Source of the DNA: Streptomyces sp. NBC_00250
Lineage (GTDB): Bacteria > Actinomycetota > Actinomycetes > Streptomycetales > Streptomycetaceae
DNA: 64,000 bases
NCBI RefSeq assembly: GCF_036192275.1
Contig: NZ_CP108088.1
Coordinates: forward strand, 434,001 to 498,000
Reading direction: 5' to 3'
Shown here piece after piece: positions 37,418 through 46,497 of the stretch (positions are counted from its first letter, which is position 1; each line of letters starts with the position of its first letter). A model generated the notes under the pieces. The model was not told the origin of the DNA, did not search any database, and worked only from the letters and a program-made list of their open reading frames with translations. Both the position numbers and the translations under genes were made by a program.

Positions 37418-37840
37418 TCAACCGACCGCACCACCGTCGCCGAGCACGGGAACACGCTGCCGTCGTCCCTCTCGGACAACGACAGCCATCGCGACCAGAT
37501 CGCTGCGCCCCCATGGGTCTTCGGTCATCTCGGGGGCCCGCTGCCCGAGCCGGCTACAGGCAGTCGGGTGTGGGCCTGACCTGGGCCTTTCCCCGGACGA
37601 GGGCGGGTGGACCATAGCCCCCTCAGCCTGGGGATCAGTCCACGTAGAGATGTCAGTGGGGGCGTGGATGCAGTCGCAGTGGGTGGCGTCCGGGCCACTG
37701 CCGGTCTTCACCGGTTCGGCGCTGCTCACCCCCTGGTAGTTGATGCAGACGTCGAACTCGCGGTCGGTGTCGCCGTAGACCGTGACCCCGGAGAATCGTG
37801 CCGTGTCGCCATAGAGGCATCCTGCTCGACCTACCCCCAT
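37418..37840 (-). CDS. Possible small Cys-containing protein or remnant
   Basis: From ATG 37840 the minus strand gives 140 residues. The part at 37660-37800 has excellent codon bias and a plausible fold (FSGVTVYGDTDREFDVCINY, then DATHCDCIHAPTDI). After about 37650 the codon bias weakens, suggesting a frameshifted or chance C terminus. No family recognised. It may be the stump of a longer gene. Confidence 0.35.
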   Translation of the reverse strand: MGVGRAGCLYGDTARFSGVTVYGDTDREFDVCINYQGVSSAEPVKTGSGPDATHCDCIHAPTDISTWTDPQAEGAMVHPPSSGERPRSGPHPTACSRLGQRAPEMTEDPWGRSDLVAMAVVVREGRRQRVPVLGDGGAVG

Positions 37841-38217
37841 CCGCGTCGCTCGGTCGGCGCTGCCTGGAGGCCGTCGGCGCACATTCCGGCCGCCGCAGCC
37901 GCACACACCTCGCGCTCCTGGACCGCGCCACCGGCCTGCGGAGCGCCGGGTCGACGAGGCCCTGGAGATCGTGGACCCAGGAGCCGCCGCCGACTGGCGG
38001 GGGCTCGGGGGCACGCGCCGGCGGCCGGTCCGGCGGCCGCCGGCTCCTGCATCAGGCCGGACCGTACGCGGCCGACAGCTCGCTGCTCATCTGCTCCGTG
38101 AAGGCGTGGGCCTGGCGGGCGGTTCAGGCCGATCAGCAGTGCGTACCCCTGGGTCGGTCCGTTCCGTGCCCGGGCCGCCCGCTCGCCCGCCGTTCGGGCC
38201 GGTGCTAGACATGGACT
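37841..38217. other. Region without a recognised gene
   Basis: No consistent coding signal in any frame. The last 60 bases should contain the promoter and ribosome-binding site of the following sensor-phosphatase gene; the nearest purine-rich stretch is weak (CTAGACATGGACT). Confidence 0.4.
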
Positions 38218-40893
38218 ATGGCCGGATTCCTCGGCCGCCTGCGCTCCGCGTTGAGCGTCCGCACCGTCGCCCGCCAGGTCTTCTCCCTACAGGCGGCGAT
38301 CGTGGTGCTCCTCGTCGTGGCCGCCGTGGTTGCTCTCGTACTGCAGTCCCGGGCGGACAGCGAGCGGGAAGCGCGCAACCGGTCCCTCGCCGTGGCCGAG
38401 ACCTTCGCCAACGCCCCGGGACTCGAGGAGGCCCTGGCCGGTCCCGACCCGACCGCAGTGCTCCAGCCACGCGCCGAGGAAGCGCGAAAGGCGTCCGGCG
38501 TCGACTTTCTCGTGGCGATGACCACGGACGGGATCCGCATCACCCACCCCGATCCGGCACAGATCGGAAAGCGCTACATCGGCACGATCGGCCCTGCTGC
38601 GGCAGGCGGGATCGTCAGGGAGACCGTGACCGGCACCCTCGGCCCGTCCACCCGCGCCGTGGTCCCCGTGACCGACGCCGAGGGCGACGTCATCGCTCTG
38701 GTTTCCGCCGGGGTCACGCTCGAAGCCGTGAGCGGAGTCGTCGATCATCAGCTGCCCCTGCTGCTCGGTGCCGCGGCGGCGGCGCTGGCAGTCGCCACCT
38801 TCGGTACCGCTCTGGTCGGCAGGCGACTGCGCCGCCAGACCCGCGGCCTGGGTCCCGCCGAGATGACCCGCATGTACGAGCATCACGACGCGGTGCTGCA
38901 CGCCGTGCGCGAGGGCGTTCTGATCCTCGACGGCGACGGTCGGCTGGAGCTGGCCAACGACGAGGCCCGCAGGCTGCTCGGTCTGAGCCCGGACGCGGAG
39001 GGCCTGCTCGCCCGTGAGCTGGGCCTCGCCCCGGACATAGCCCGGCTGTTGGCTTCCGGGCGCGCGGCCACCGACGAGGTGCACCTGGCCGGGGACCGGC
39101 TGCTGGCCGTCAACCAGCGGCCGACCGACCCCGGAGGCGGGCCGTCCGGCTGTGTCGCGACGCTGCGGGACACCACCGAGCTGCAGACGGTCACCGGCAG
39201 GGCCGATGTGGCGCAGGAGCGCCTGAAACTGCTGTTCGACGCCGGATTGGAGATCGGCACCAGCCTCGACGTAGAGCGGACCTCCCAGGAGCTGGCGGAC
39301 TTCGCCGTCCCCCGGTTCGCCGACTTCGTCACCGTCGACCTGGCCGACCCCGTCCTGCGGGGCGAGGAGCCGTCGGGGGGTGCAGCGATGCGCCGTGTCG
39401 CGTTCCGGGGTATCCGGGACGACACACCGCTGTACCCGCCCGGCAAACTGATCCATTTCGTCCCGTCCACCCCGCAGAGCCTCGGTTACGGCTCGGGCGA
39501 GACGGTCCTGGAGGCGGACATGACCGCCTTCTCCGGGTGGCAGGCTCAAGACCCCGAACGGGCCCGGAGACTTGTCGAGGCCGGCATCCATTCGATGATC
39601 GCGGCTCCGTTGCGCGCTCGCGGAGTCATCCTGGGTGTCGTCACGTTCTGGCGGTCGCGCAAGCCCGAGCCTTTCGAGCACGACGACGTGACACTCGCCG
39701 AGCAACTGGGCGCCCGAGCGGCGGTCACCATCGACAACGCCCGCCGCTTCACGCGCGAGCACACCCTGGCGGTCGCCCTGCAGCGCAGCCTGCTCCCCCG
39801 CGCCCTGCCGGAGCAGAACGCGCTCGACGTGGCCCACCGCTACCTGCCCGCGCATGCGGGCAGCGGCGGTGTCGGCGGGGACTGGTTCGACGTCATCCCG
39901 CTACCCGGCGCCCGCGTCGCCCTCGTCGTGGGGGACGTGGTCGGCCACGGCCTGCACGCCGCCGCCACCATGGGCCGGCTGCGCACCGCGGTCCACAACT
40001 TCTCCTCCCTGGACCTGGCGCCCGACGAACTCCTGTGGCGCCTCGACGAACTGGTCACTCGGATCGACCAGGACGAGAGCGGCGGGGGCGGCGGCGCTCC
40101 GGTCACGGGCGCCACCTGCCTGTACGCGCTCTACGACCCGGGCACCCAGCTGTGCACGATGGCCCGCGCCGGCCACCTCGAGCCCGTCATCGTGCGCCCC
40201 GACGGCAGCGCGGCGTTCGCCGCCGTACCGGGCGGCCCGCCCCTCGGGCTCTCTGGACTCCCGTTCGAGACCGCCGAGATCCAGCTCCCCGAGGGCAGCG
40301 GCCTCGTGCTCTACACCGACGGTCTCGTGGAGGACCGCACCCGCGACATCGACGAAGGGCTGGAACTGCTGCGGCGCACCCTGGCTCACCCCGGCCGCAC
40401 GCCTGAGCAGACCTGCAGCGCGGTTCTGGACGCAATGCTGCCCGAGCAGCCCTCGGACGACATCGCGCTGGTGGTCGCCCGCACGCGTGCGCTCGGCAGC
40501 GCCCGTACAGCCACCTGGGACGTCGCGTCCGATCCGTCGGCCGTCGGCCAGGTTCGAGCCGCCGTCGCCCGCACGATGGCCGAGTGGGGTCTGGAGGAGG
40601 AGTCGTTCACCACCGAGCTGATCCTCAGCGAGCTTGTCACCAACGCCATCCGTTACGCCGCCGAGCCCGTCCGCGTACGTCTGATCCGCGATCGCGCCCT
40701 GATCTGCGAGGTCTCGGACGGCAGCAGCACCGCTCCGCACCTGCGGCGCGCGGCGACCACCGACGAGGGCGGACGGGGCCTGTTCCTGGTGGCCCAGTTC
40801 GCCGACCGCTGGGGCACCCGCTACACCGCGGACGGCAAGGTCATCTGGACCGAACAGCCACTTCTCACCGGTACGTCGGACAACGACCGGTGA
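38218..40893 (+). CDS. Membrane-bound sensor PP2C phosphatase with anti-sigma kinase domain (Cache-PAS-GAF-SpoIIE-HATPase)
   Basis: An 891-residue protein. Two membrane helices (about 22-44 and 178-200) flank a DcuS/CitA-like extracellular sensor (DFLVAMTTDGIRITHPDPAQ, IGKRYIGTIGPAA). Then come PAS (about 225-330), GAF (about 345-510) and a SpoIIE/PP2C phosphatase whose metal-site Asp residues are all present: GGDWFD near 554, GDVVGHG, YTDGLVE near 700, SDDIAL near 746. A C-terminal histidine-kinase-like ATPase of the RsbW type (ELVTNAIRYA, GRGLFLVAQF) follows. It combines dephosphorylation of anti-anti-sigma factors with anti-sigma activity in one protein. Extracellular ligand may be a small acid. 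Three such proteins occur in the window. Confidence 0.93.
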   Translation: MAGFLGRLRSALSVRTVARQVFSLQAAIVVLLVVAAVVALVLQSRADSEREARNRSLAVAETFANAPGLEEALAGPDPTAVLQPRAEEARKASGVDFLVAMTTDGIRITHPDPAQIGKRYIGTIGPAAAGGIVRETVTGTLGPSTRAVVPVTDAEGDVIALVSAGVTLEAVSGVVDHQLPLLLGAAAAALAVATFGTALVGRRLRRQTRGLGPAEMTRMYEHHDAVLHAVREGVLILDGDGRLELANDEARRLLGLSPDAEGLLARELGLAPDIARLLASGRAATDEVHLAGDRLLAVNQRPTDPGGGPSGCVATLRDTTELQTVTGRADVAQERLKLLFDAGLEIGTSLDVERTSQELADFAVPRFADFVTVDLADPVLRGEEPSGGAAMRRVAFRGIRDDTPLYPPGKLIHFVPSTPQSLGYGSGETVLEADMTAFSGWQAQDPERARRLVEAGIHSMIAAPLRARGVILGVVTFWRSRKPEPFEHDDVTLAEQLGARAAVTIDNARRFTREHTLAVALQRSLLPRALPEQNALDVAHRYLPAHAGSGGVGGDWFDVIPLPGARVALVVGDVVGHGLHAAATMGRLRTAVHNFSSLDLAPDELLWRLDELVTRIDQDESGGGGGAPVTGATCLYALYDPGTQLCTMARAGHLEPVIVRPDGSAAFAAVPGGPPLGLSGLPFETAEIQLPEGSGLVLYTDGLVEDRTRDIDEGLELLRRTLAHPGRTPEQTCSAVLDAMLPEQPSDDIALVVARTRALGSARTATWDVASDPSAVGQVRAAVARTMAEWGLEEESFTTELILSELVTNAIRYAAEPVRVRLIRDRALICEVSDGSSTAPHLRRAATTDEGGRGLFLVAQFADRWGTRYTADGKVIWTEQPLLTGTSDNDR

Positions 40894-40940
40894 TGACCGG
40901 TGATGACCGGTGATGACCGGTGATGACCGGTGATGACCGG
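40891..40940 (+). repeat. Tandem repeat, 5 x 10 bp
   Basis: Five perfect copies of TGATGACCGG start at the stop codon of the sensor phosphatase (the TGA is the first triplet of copy 1); a degenerate copy (40881-40890) forms its last codons. With a 10-bp period the repeat presents TGA stops in all three frames. Confidence 0.9.
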
Positions 40941-41029
40941 TGGCGCCTACGGCCACCGGCCGCTCCGGCTCCCCACGTCCGCCTGCACGGGCACCCATGT
41001 CGCCCTCGATCTTGATCGTCTTCATGGTG

Positions 41030-41400
41030 ACTTGGGACCGGACCGCGCGAGTCTGGGACGCTGTTACCGGGCAGTACCGCAGAATGCCGGCGGGCAAGCC
41101 GGAGCGGTGCAGTCGGTGGCTCTCCGCCGGGACGGCCGCACGCTCGCCACCGCCAGCTGGGACGGCACAGCGTGGCTGTGGGACGCCCTGACGGGCAAGG
41201 CGCGCCTTTCGTTGGCGGGGCACTCCGACGTGGTGTATTCGGTGGCGTTCAGCCCCGATGGCCGCTGCCTCCCCACGGGCAGCGTCGACCGCACGGGCGC
41301 GGCTGTGGGACGTCCGCCTGGCCCCGGCCGACGAGGCCATCAAGAAGATCTGCCGCGCGGTCTGCCGCAGGTGGCCGGTCCGAGCCGCCCGGACTGATTG
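41030..41400 (+). pseudogene. WD40-repeat protein remnant
   Basis: Three collinear blades in three frames: DRTARVWDAVTGQYR (from about 41037), LATASWDGTAWLWDALTGKA and VVYSVAFSPDGR (41120-41270), then RLWDVRLAPADEAIKKICRA (41295-41360). The last block is the standard C terminus of Streptomyces HTH/NACHT-WD40 proteins. Two frameshifts and the absence of the N-terminal effector part make it non-functional. Confidence 0.7.
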
Positions 41401-41528
41401 TCGGCGAACTCACTCCTTCCGGTACCGGCGACCGCCGCACCGTCACGGCACTCCCCCAGCACCGTTACGTAGAAGCACTCATGGAGCCAGGCCCGGGACC
41501 GACGGGCCGCACGAGACAGGTGACGGAC

Positions 41529-42062
41529 ATGCGCACTGAGGCCGCCAAGCGGGTCGAGCTGGTCTTCTCCCTCTTCGACGCCAACGGCAACGGAGTCATC
41601 GACTCCGGTGACTTCGACCTCATGACGGAACGCGTTCTGGAGGCGGCTGTCGCATCGGAAGACGGCGCCAAGGAGGCCATCCGGACCGCGTTCCGCCGCT
41701 GGTGGACGACGCTGGCCACCGAACTGGACGTCAACGGGGACGGCGTGATCACCGTCGACGAGTTCCGCCCCTTCGTGCTCGACCCCAAGCGTTTCGGCCC
41801 CACGATCACCGCGTTCGCGGAGGCTCTCTCCGCACTCGGCGACCCGGATGGGGACGGCCTGATCGAGCGTCCGCTCTTCCTGTCGCTGATGACGGCGATC
41901 GGCTTCGAGAAGGCGAACATCCACGCGCTCTTCGACGCCTTCGGCCCGGACGCCGAGGACCGCATCACCGTGGCCACGTGGGCCGCCGGCATCGAGGACT
42001 ACTACGCACCGGAGCTGGCCGGGATTCCCGGCGACCGGCTGGTGGGCGCCCCGGCCGTCTGA
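41529..42062 (+). CDS. EF-hand calcium-binding protein (calerythrin-like)
   Basis: A 177-residue soluble protein from ATG 41529 (ATG 41481 is an in-frame alternative). Four EF-hands in two pairs: DANGNGVIDSGDF, DVNGDGVITVDEF and DPDGDGLIERPLF each keep the 1-3-5-12 ligands or nearly so, while the fourth (GPDAEDRITVATW) has lost position 1 and would not bind. The spacing and the length match calerythrin/CabB-type Streptomyces proteins, which buffer or sense Ca2+ during aerial growth. The helices between (AIRTAFRRWWTTLATELD) are amphipathic. It stands alone. Confidence 0.92.
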   Translation: MRTEAAKRVELVFSLFDANGNGVIDSGDFDLMTERVLEAAVASEDGAKEAIRTAFRRWWTTLATELDVNGDGVITVDEFRPFVLDPKRFGPTITAFAEALSALGDPDGDGLIERPLFLSLMTAIGFEKANIHALFDAFGPDAEDRITVATWAAGIEDYYAPELAGIPGDRLVGAPAV

Positions 42063-42080
42063 CACGGCCCGGTCGCGAGC

Positions 42081-42110
42081 GTCCCGGGGCGGCGTCGGCC
42101 GCACCGGGAC
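42081..42110. terminator. Bidirectional terminator
   Basis: A 7-bp stem, one mismatch, then a 5-bp stem with a GTCG loop (42081-42093 with 42098-42110) lies between the convergent EF-hand and methyltransferase genes. Confidence 0.75.
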
Positions 42111-42129
42111 ACCGTCGGCCCGAAGGACG

Positions 42130-43089
42130 TCACGGTCCGGGCTTGTGGGCGAAGACCCACCGGTTCCCCTCCAGGGCGTCGTTCGGCTCGGGGAGGGGGC
42201 CGCGTCCGTGCCGGCGGGTGAAGTCGAAGGGCGTGCGCATCGACGTGGACCAGCCCTTGGCCGTCAGGTGAGCCGCCGAGTCGGGGCGCGGTCCCAGGTC
42301 GAAGAGGTCGAGCAGGTCGATGCCGATCTGTTCCCGCGTCGCCGTGTAGATCGCGCTGCCGCGGTACGCCAGCAGGTCCTTCTCCAGCTTGGCCTCGAAG
42401 GCCAGGGCGCTGCCCCCGGTGGTCAGCCGGTCCACCGTGTCGATGAGGTACGTCTCGGCGGGGCCCGGCAGGTAGAAGAGCAGCCCCTCGGCCAGCCAGA
42501 CGCTCGGTGCGGCCGGGTCGAAGCCGGTGGAGGTCAGCGCGGTGGCCCAGTCCGCACGCAGGTCGACCGGTACGGGGACGCGCTTCACCCTCGGGGCTGC
42601 CGACAGGTCCGTGAGCACCTGGTGCTTGAAGGCCAGCACACCCGCCCTGTCGATCTCGAAGACCACGCAGTCGGACGGAAGGTCCAGCCGGAAGGCACGC
42701 GTGTCAAGACCCGCGCCCAGCAGGACCACTTGACGGGCACCGTCGAGGACCGACCCGAGGACGAAGTCGTCGAGGACCCGGGTCCGCAGCCCGAAGTAGC
42801 GGGCGAACCTGCCCCACAGCGGGTTGTCGTCCCCCTCCGGGACCTGCCCGATGCGTACCGGCCAGTCCACGCACGCCGGGGCCGCGCGTACGAAGTGTTC
42901 GGCGTGGACGTCCTGGGCCAGGCTGTCGTGGCGGTGGGTCTCGATCGCCCGGGCCGCGGCGACCAGGAGGGCGGTCAGCCCCACCCCTCCGTCCACGCCC
43001 TCCGCGTCGGCCTGCCGAGTCGACGTGGCGGCCGAGTCTCCTCCGGTGGCGGAGGGGGAGGGCTCCTTGGTGGTGAAGGTTTCGCTCAT
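42130..43089 (-). CDS. SAM-dependent O-methyltransferase (leucine-carboxyl-methyltransferase type)
   Basis: A 319-residue protein from ATG 43089, which overlaps the stop of the upstream dehydrogenase as ATGA. It belongs to the TIGR00027-type actinobacterial methyltransferases: LTALLVAAARAIETHRHDSL at the N terminus, ARYFGLRTRVLDDFVL, the SAM motif VVLLGAGLDTRAFRLDLP, then VWLAEGLLFYLPGPAETYLI. Members methylate carboxyl or hydroxyl groups of small molecules. It is the last gene of a four-gene coupled set led by an MfnB-like furan synthase, so it may methylate a furan acid or alcohol. An N-terminal Ser/Thr-rich tail of about 30 residues is unusual but not inhibitory. Confidence 0.87.
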   Translation of the reverse strand: MSETFTTKEPSPSATGGDSAATSTRQADAEGVDGGVGLTALLVAAARAIETHRHDSLAQDVHAEHFVRAAPACVDWPVRIGQVPEGDDNPLWGRFARYFGLRTRVLDDFVLGSVLDGARQVVLLGAGLDTRAFRLDLPSDCVVFEIDRAGVLAFKHQVLTDLSAAPRVKRVPVPVDLRADWATALTSTGFDPAAPSVWLAEGLLFYLPGPAETYLIDTVDRLTTGGSALAFEAKLEKDLLAYRGSAIYTATREQIGIDLLDLFDLGPRPDSAAHLTAKGWSTSMRTPFDFTRRHGRGPLPEPNDALEGNRWVFAHKPGP

Positions 43090-44198
43090 CGTTCTCTTCT
43101 TTCCGGCAGCAGGACGGGTTTGACCACGCGGCCGGCGTCGCAGTCGCGTTCGGCCTCGTTGATGTCGGCCAGCGGGTAGGTGCGGATCAGCTGGTCGAAG
43201 GGGAAGCGGCCGGCCTGCCACAGGCCGGTCAGCCGGGGTATCAGCAGTCCGGGTACCGCGTCGCCTTCGCAGATGTGGCGGATGCCGCGGCCTCGGTCGA
43301 GCGTGCCGGGTTCGAGCGGTAGCGGGGTGTGGAGGCGTGCCACGAGCCCGAGGGTGCCGGTGGGGCGCAGTGCCTGGAGCGCGTCGTTGATGAGCGGGGC
43401 CGAGGCCGTGGTGTCCAGGGCGTACTGGGCTCCGCCGTCGGTCAGTCGGCGGATCCGGTCGGGCAGTCCGTGCGATCCGGCGAACAGCGGGGTCGCACCG
43501 AACCGTTCGGCCAGGTCCAGCCGCTCGGGATGCCGGTCGACGGCCACGGTCCGCATGCCGGCGGCGGTGGCCGCCATCACGGCGGCCAGGCCCACCGCCC
43601 CCGCGCCGAGGACCGCGAGGGTGTCGCCTGGGCCTGCGGCGAAGGTGTTCAGTACGGCTCCGGCACCGGTGAGGAAGCCGCAGCCGAGCGGCCCGAGCAG
43701 TTCGAGCGGCAGGGAGGGGTCGACCCGGACGGCGTTGCGGGCCGGGACGAGCGCGTACGCGGCGAAGGAGGACTGGCCGAACCACCGGGGAGCCAGCGCC
43801 TTTCCGGCCGCGTCGGTGAGGCGCGGTGGTTCCTCCTCGCGCCCGCCGAAGAGGTTGAGGGAGGCGAAGGAGTCACAGTAGGCGGGGGCGGCGGCGCGGC
43901 AGCTCCGGCAGTGTCCGCAGGAGTCGAAGCTCAGCACGACGTGGTCGCCGACGCCGAGCGCGATGCCGGGGCCGCCGCCCGTCGCCACCACGACCCCGGC
44001 GCCCTCGTGGCCGAGAACCGCAGGCAGCGGGCTGCGGCCGGCCGATCGCCGTACTGCGAGGTCGGTGCGGCACATCCCGGCTCCCGCGATCTCGACCAGG
44101 ATCTCGCCGGGGCCGGGCGCCGTGCTCAGGGCCACTTCCTCTACCGTGAACGGGTCCTCGTACGAGCGCAGTACGGCCGCCTGGAACCTCCTCGTCAA
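43086..44198 (-). CDS. Zinc-dependent alcohol dehydrogenase (MDR superfamily)
   Basis: A 370-residue protein from TTG 44198, which overlaps the aldehyde dehydrogenase stop as TTGA with GGAGGAGG just upstream. Catalytic zinc site: GMCRTDLAVRR and GHEGAGVV. Structural zinc loop with all four Cys: DSCGHCRSCRAAAPAYC. Rossmann fold TLAVLGAGAVGLAAVMAATA. It is of the aryl/benzyl-alcohol-dehydrogenase type, with a C-terminal LIRTYPLADINEAERDCDAG as in those enzymes. In this setting it could oxidise a hydroxymethylfuran to the aldehyde, feeding the adjacent aldehyde dehydrogenase. Confidence 0.88.
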   Translation of the reverse strand: MTRRFQAAVLRSYEDPFTVEEVALSTAPGPGEILVEIAGAGMCRTDLAVRRSAGRSPLPAVLGHEGAGVVVATGGGPGIALGVGDHVVLSFDSCGHCRSCRAAAPAYCDSFASLNLFGGREEEPPRLTDAAGKALAPRWFGQSSFAAYALVPARNAVRVDPSLPLELLGPLGCGFLTGAGAVLNTFAAGPGDTLAVLGAGAVGLAAVMAATAAGMRTVAVDRHPERLDLAERFGATPLFAGSHGLPDRIRRLTDGGAQYALDTTASAPLINDALQALRPTGTLGLVARLHTPLPLEPGTLDRGRGIRHICEGDAVPGLLIPRLTGLWQAGRFPFDQLIRTYPLADINEAERDCDAGRVVKPVLLPERRER

Positions 44199-45604
44199 GC
44201 TTCCTCCTCCCGCGGGCGGTGCACGACGAACGGCCGGAGGTTGCCGTAGAGGCCCCACGGTCCGCCCGCGACACCGACGCCGCTGTCCTTGACGCCCGCG
44301 AAGGGCTGGGCGAGGGAGAGCTCGGCGTGGTGGTTGATCCACGCCGTGCCGCATTCGAGCCGGTCGGCCACTGCCTCGGCCCGGTCGAGATCGGTGCCCC
44401 AGACGGAGCCGCCCAGTCCGAAGCCGGTGCCGTTGGCCGCGTGGACGGCCTCGTCGAGGTTCCGGTACGGCAGTACGGGCAGGACCGGTCCGAACTGTTC
44501 CTCGGTCACCACCGGGCTGTCGGGCGGGACGTCGGTGAGGATCGTGGGAGCGAAGAAGTAGCCCGCTCCGTCGAGTCGGTGGCCGCCGGCCACGGCCCGG
44601 GCGCCGGCCGCCAGGGCCTGCCGCGTGACCTCTTCGACCCGGGCCAGCTGGCGAGCGTTGTTGACCGGACCGATCCGGGTGTCCGGGTCGAGTCCGGATC
44701 CGATCACGACCGCCTTCGCGCGCTGGGCCAGGGCTTCGACGACCTCGGTGTGGAGCCGGGCGGGGGCGTAGACGCGTTTGACCGCCATGCAGACCTGCCC
44801 GCAGTTGCGGAACGCGGCCCAGAACAGCCGGTCCGCGATCCGTTCCACGTCGACGTCGTCCAGGAGGACGGCGGCGTCGTTGCCGCCCAGTTCCAGGGTG
44901 ACGCGGGCGAGCGAGCCCGACGCGGCCTCGGCGACGGCCCGACCGGTGGGCACCGAGCCGGTGAAGGTGACGTGACGGATGCCGGGGTGGGCGGCGAGAC
45001 GGGCACCGAGGGGTTCGCGGCCGGTGACGACGGTCAGGACGTCCTCGGGCAGGACGGTCGCGAGGACAGAGCCGAGGAGCCGAGTGGCGAGCGGGGTGTG
45101 AGGGGACGGTTTGAGGACCACGGTGTTGCCGGCCGCGAGCGCGGGCGCGAACTTCGCCGCCGCGAGCTGGAGCGGGAAGTTCCACGGCACGATCGCGGCG
45201 ACGGGCCCGACGGGCCGCCAGCGGACCTCGCTGTGCACGGGTCGACCGTCGTCGATCCGGCGGGACCTGGGAGCCAGGTCGGCGAAATAACGCAGCCGGG
45301 CCGCAGTACGGGCGATTTCGGCGTACGACTCGGGCAGGGGCTTGCCCTGTTCCCGCGTGAGCAGCCTGGCGAGGTCCTCGCCGGCTGTTTCCACGGCGTC
45401 GGCGGCGACGCGCAGGGCGGTGGTGCGGGCGGCGGTGTCGGCGCGCCAGCCGTACCAGGCCCGCTGGGCCCGGGCGACCACCTCGTCCAACTCCTCCGGC
45501 CGCTGGTCGGGGGCCTCGTCGAAGGCCTCCCCGGTGGCCGGGTCGAGGACGGCGAGGCGTGTGGCACGACGCCCGGGGACGCGACCGGCTTCTGGTGTCG
45601 GCAT
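44195..45604 (-). CDS. NAD(P)-dependent aldehyde dehydrogenase
   Basis: A 469-residue protein from ATG 45604. NAD-binding strand WNFPLQLAAAKFAPALAAGN, the Glu region ARVTLELGGNDAAVLLDDVD, catalytic Cys272 in GQVCMAVKR, and EEQFGPVLPVLPYRNLDEAV near the C terminus. The Lys in VVLKPSPHTP is kept. It oxidises aldehydes to acids. It lies 8 bp downstream of the MfnB-like gene and overlaps the alcohol dehydrogenase gene. Furan aldehydes are a reasonable substrate from context, not from sequence alone. Confidence 0.9.
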   Translation of the reverse strand: MPTPEAGRVPGRRATRLAVLDPATGEAFDEAPDQRPEELDEVVARAQRAWYGWRADTAARTTALRVAADAVETAGEDLARLLTREQGKPLPESYAEIARTAARLRYFADLAPRSRRIDDGRPVHSEVRWRPVGPVAAIVPWNFPLQLAAAKFAPALAAGNTVVLKPSPHTPLATRLLGSVLATVLPEDVLTVVTGREPLGARLAAHPGIRHVTFTGSVPTGRAVAEAASGSLARVTLELGGNDAAVLLDDVDVERIADRLFWAAFRNCGQVCMAVKRVYAPARLHTEVVEALAQRAKAVVIGSGLDPDTRIGPVNNARQLARVEEVTRQALAAGARAVAGGHRLDGAGYFFAPTILTDVPPDSPVVTEEQFGPVLPVLPYRNLDEAVHAANGTGFGLGGSVWGTDLDRAEAVADRLECGTAWINHHAELSLAQPFAGVKDSGVGVAGGPWGLYGNLRPFVVHRPREEEA

Positions 45605-45612
45605 CCCGGTGG

Positions 45613-46368
45613 TCAGTTCACGGCCGAGGTGCCGACGGCGTGCTCTCGGGCCTGCCGGTCCATCTCCGCCCGGAAGGCGGCGACCAGATGCGGCTGGATC
45701 CTCCCGGCATTGCGGTCACCGCCCGAGCAGACCGCTCCCCGTACGCCCACGATGTCCGTGCCGATGCGGGTCAGCGGACCGAGGTCCGCCTGCTTGACGC
45801 TGCCCGCGAGGGCGGCGAGCAGACCTGACGCGTGGGCGCGCCGGACGAACTCGGCGCAGGCGTCGGGCGGGACGTGGTCGAAGAGCCGCGTGCCGTCCTT
45901 GATCGCGGTGTCCAGCATGGCCGCGTCGGCACCGGCGCGGGCGGCGATGTCGGGCAGGGAGAGCGGGTTGACGCAGCCGATGCGGTGGGCGTCGGCGTAG
46001 CCCGAGGCGACGACGAGCGCTTCGGGGCGGTGGTCCTTCACCGCGCGGACGACCGCCCGCATGACCTCGACGCCCTGCTCGGGTGTCGTGCAGCCGTACA
46101 GGCCGACCTTGATGTACGTGGCGCCGGAGACGACCGCGCCGAGCGCGGCCTGCGCCACCGTGCCGGGCTTGTACGGCACGTCCCCGACGGTGGCGGACAC
46201 CGGCTTGTCCGCCGGCACCGCGTCGCGGATCTCCCGGATGACCCAAGGGAAGTTGGCGCCCAGCGAGCCCTCGTCGGGCTTCTTGACATCGACGATGTCG
46301 AGGTGTTCCGCGGCCTTCGCACAGTCGAGGGCTTCCTCGACACCGTCCGGGGAAATGAGAAGCAACAC
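45613..46368 (-). CDS. mfnB: (5-formylfuran-3-yl)methyl phosphate synthase (MfnB-like)
   Basis: A 251-residue protein from ATG 46368. It matches MfnB, the methanofuran-pathway enzyme that joins two glyceraldehyde-3-phosphates into a phosphorylated hydroxymethyl furaldehyde. Catalytic positions known in the archaeal enzyme (Asp25, Lys27, Lys85, Asp151, Lys155) all appear here shifted by two: Asp27 and Lys29 ([19 protein letters not shown]), Lys87 ([10 protein letters not shown]), Asp153 and Lys157 (MLDTAIKDG). So the fold and the chemistry should be intact. Streptomyces does not make methanofuran, so the furan must serve another product. It is first in a coupled set with two dehydrogenases and a methyltransferase. 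Confidence 0.85.
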   Translation of the reverse strand: MLLLISPDGVEEALDCAKAAEHLDIVDVKKPDEGSLGANFPWVIREIRDAVPADKPVSATVGDVPYKPGTVAQAALGAVVSGATYIKVGLYGCTTPEQGVEVMRAVVRAVKDHRPEALVVASGYADAHRIGCVNPLSLPDIAARAGADAAMLDTAIKDGTRLFDHVPPDACAEFVRRAHASGLLAALAGSVKQADLGPLTRIGTDIVGVRGAVCSGGDRNAGRIQPHLVAAFRAEMDRQAREHAVGTSAVN

Positions 46369-46497
46369 CGTGAGCTCCTTCCGCCCGCATGTCCACCTGG
46401 CCGAGGACAGGGGTGCGGATCACCTGGTTCATGTGCGTGCGATCATCCTTTCCGTCGCCCCGTGGGCACCGGTAGGGCGCGCGGAGCTCCCCGGAGG

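Noticed and set aside
40891..40940. Tandem repeat as a possible CRISPR array
   Set aside because: Units are 10 bp and adjacent, with no spacers and no cas genes.
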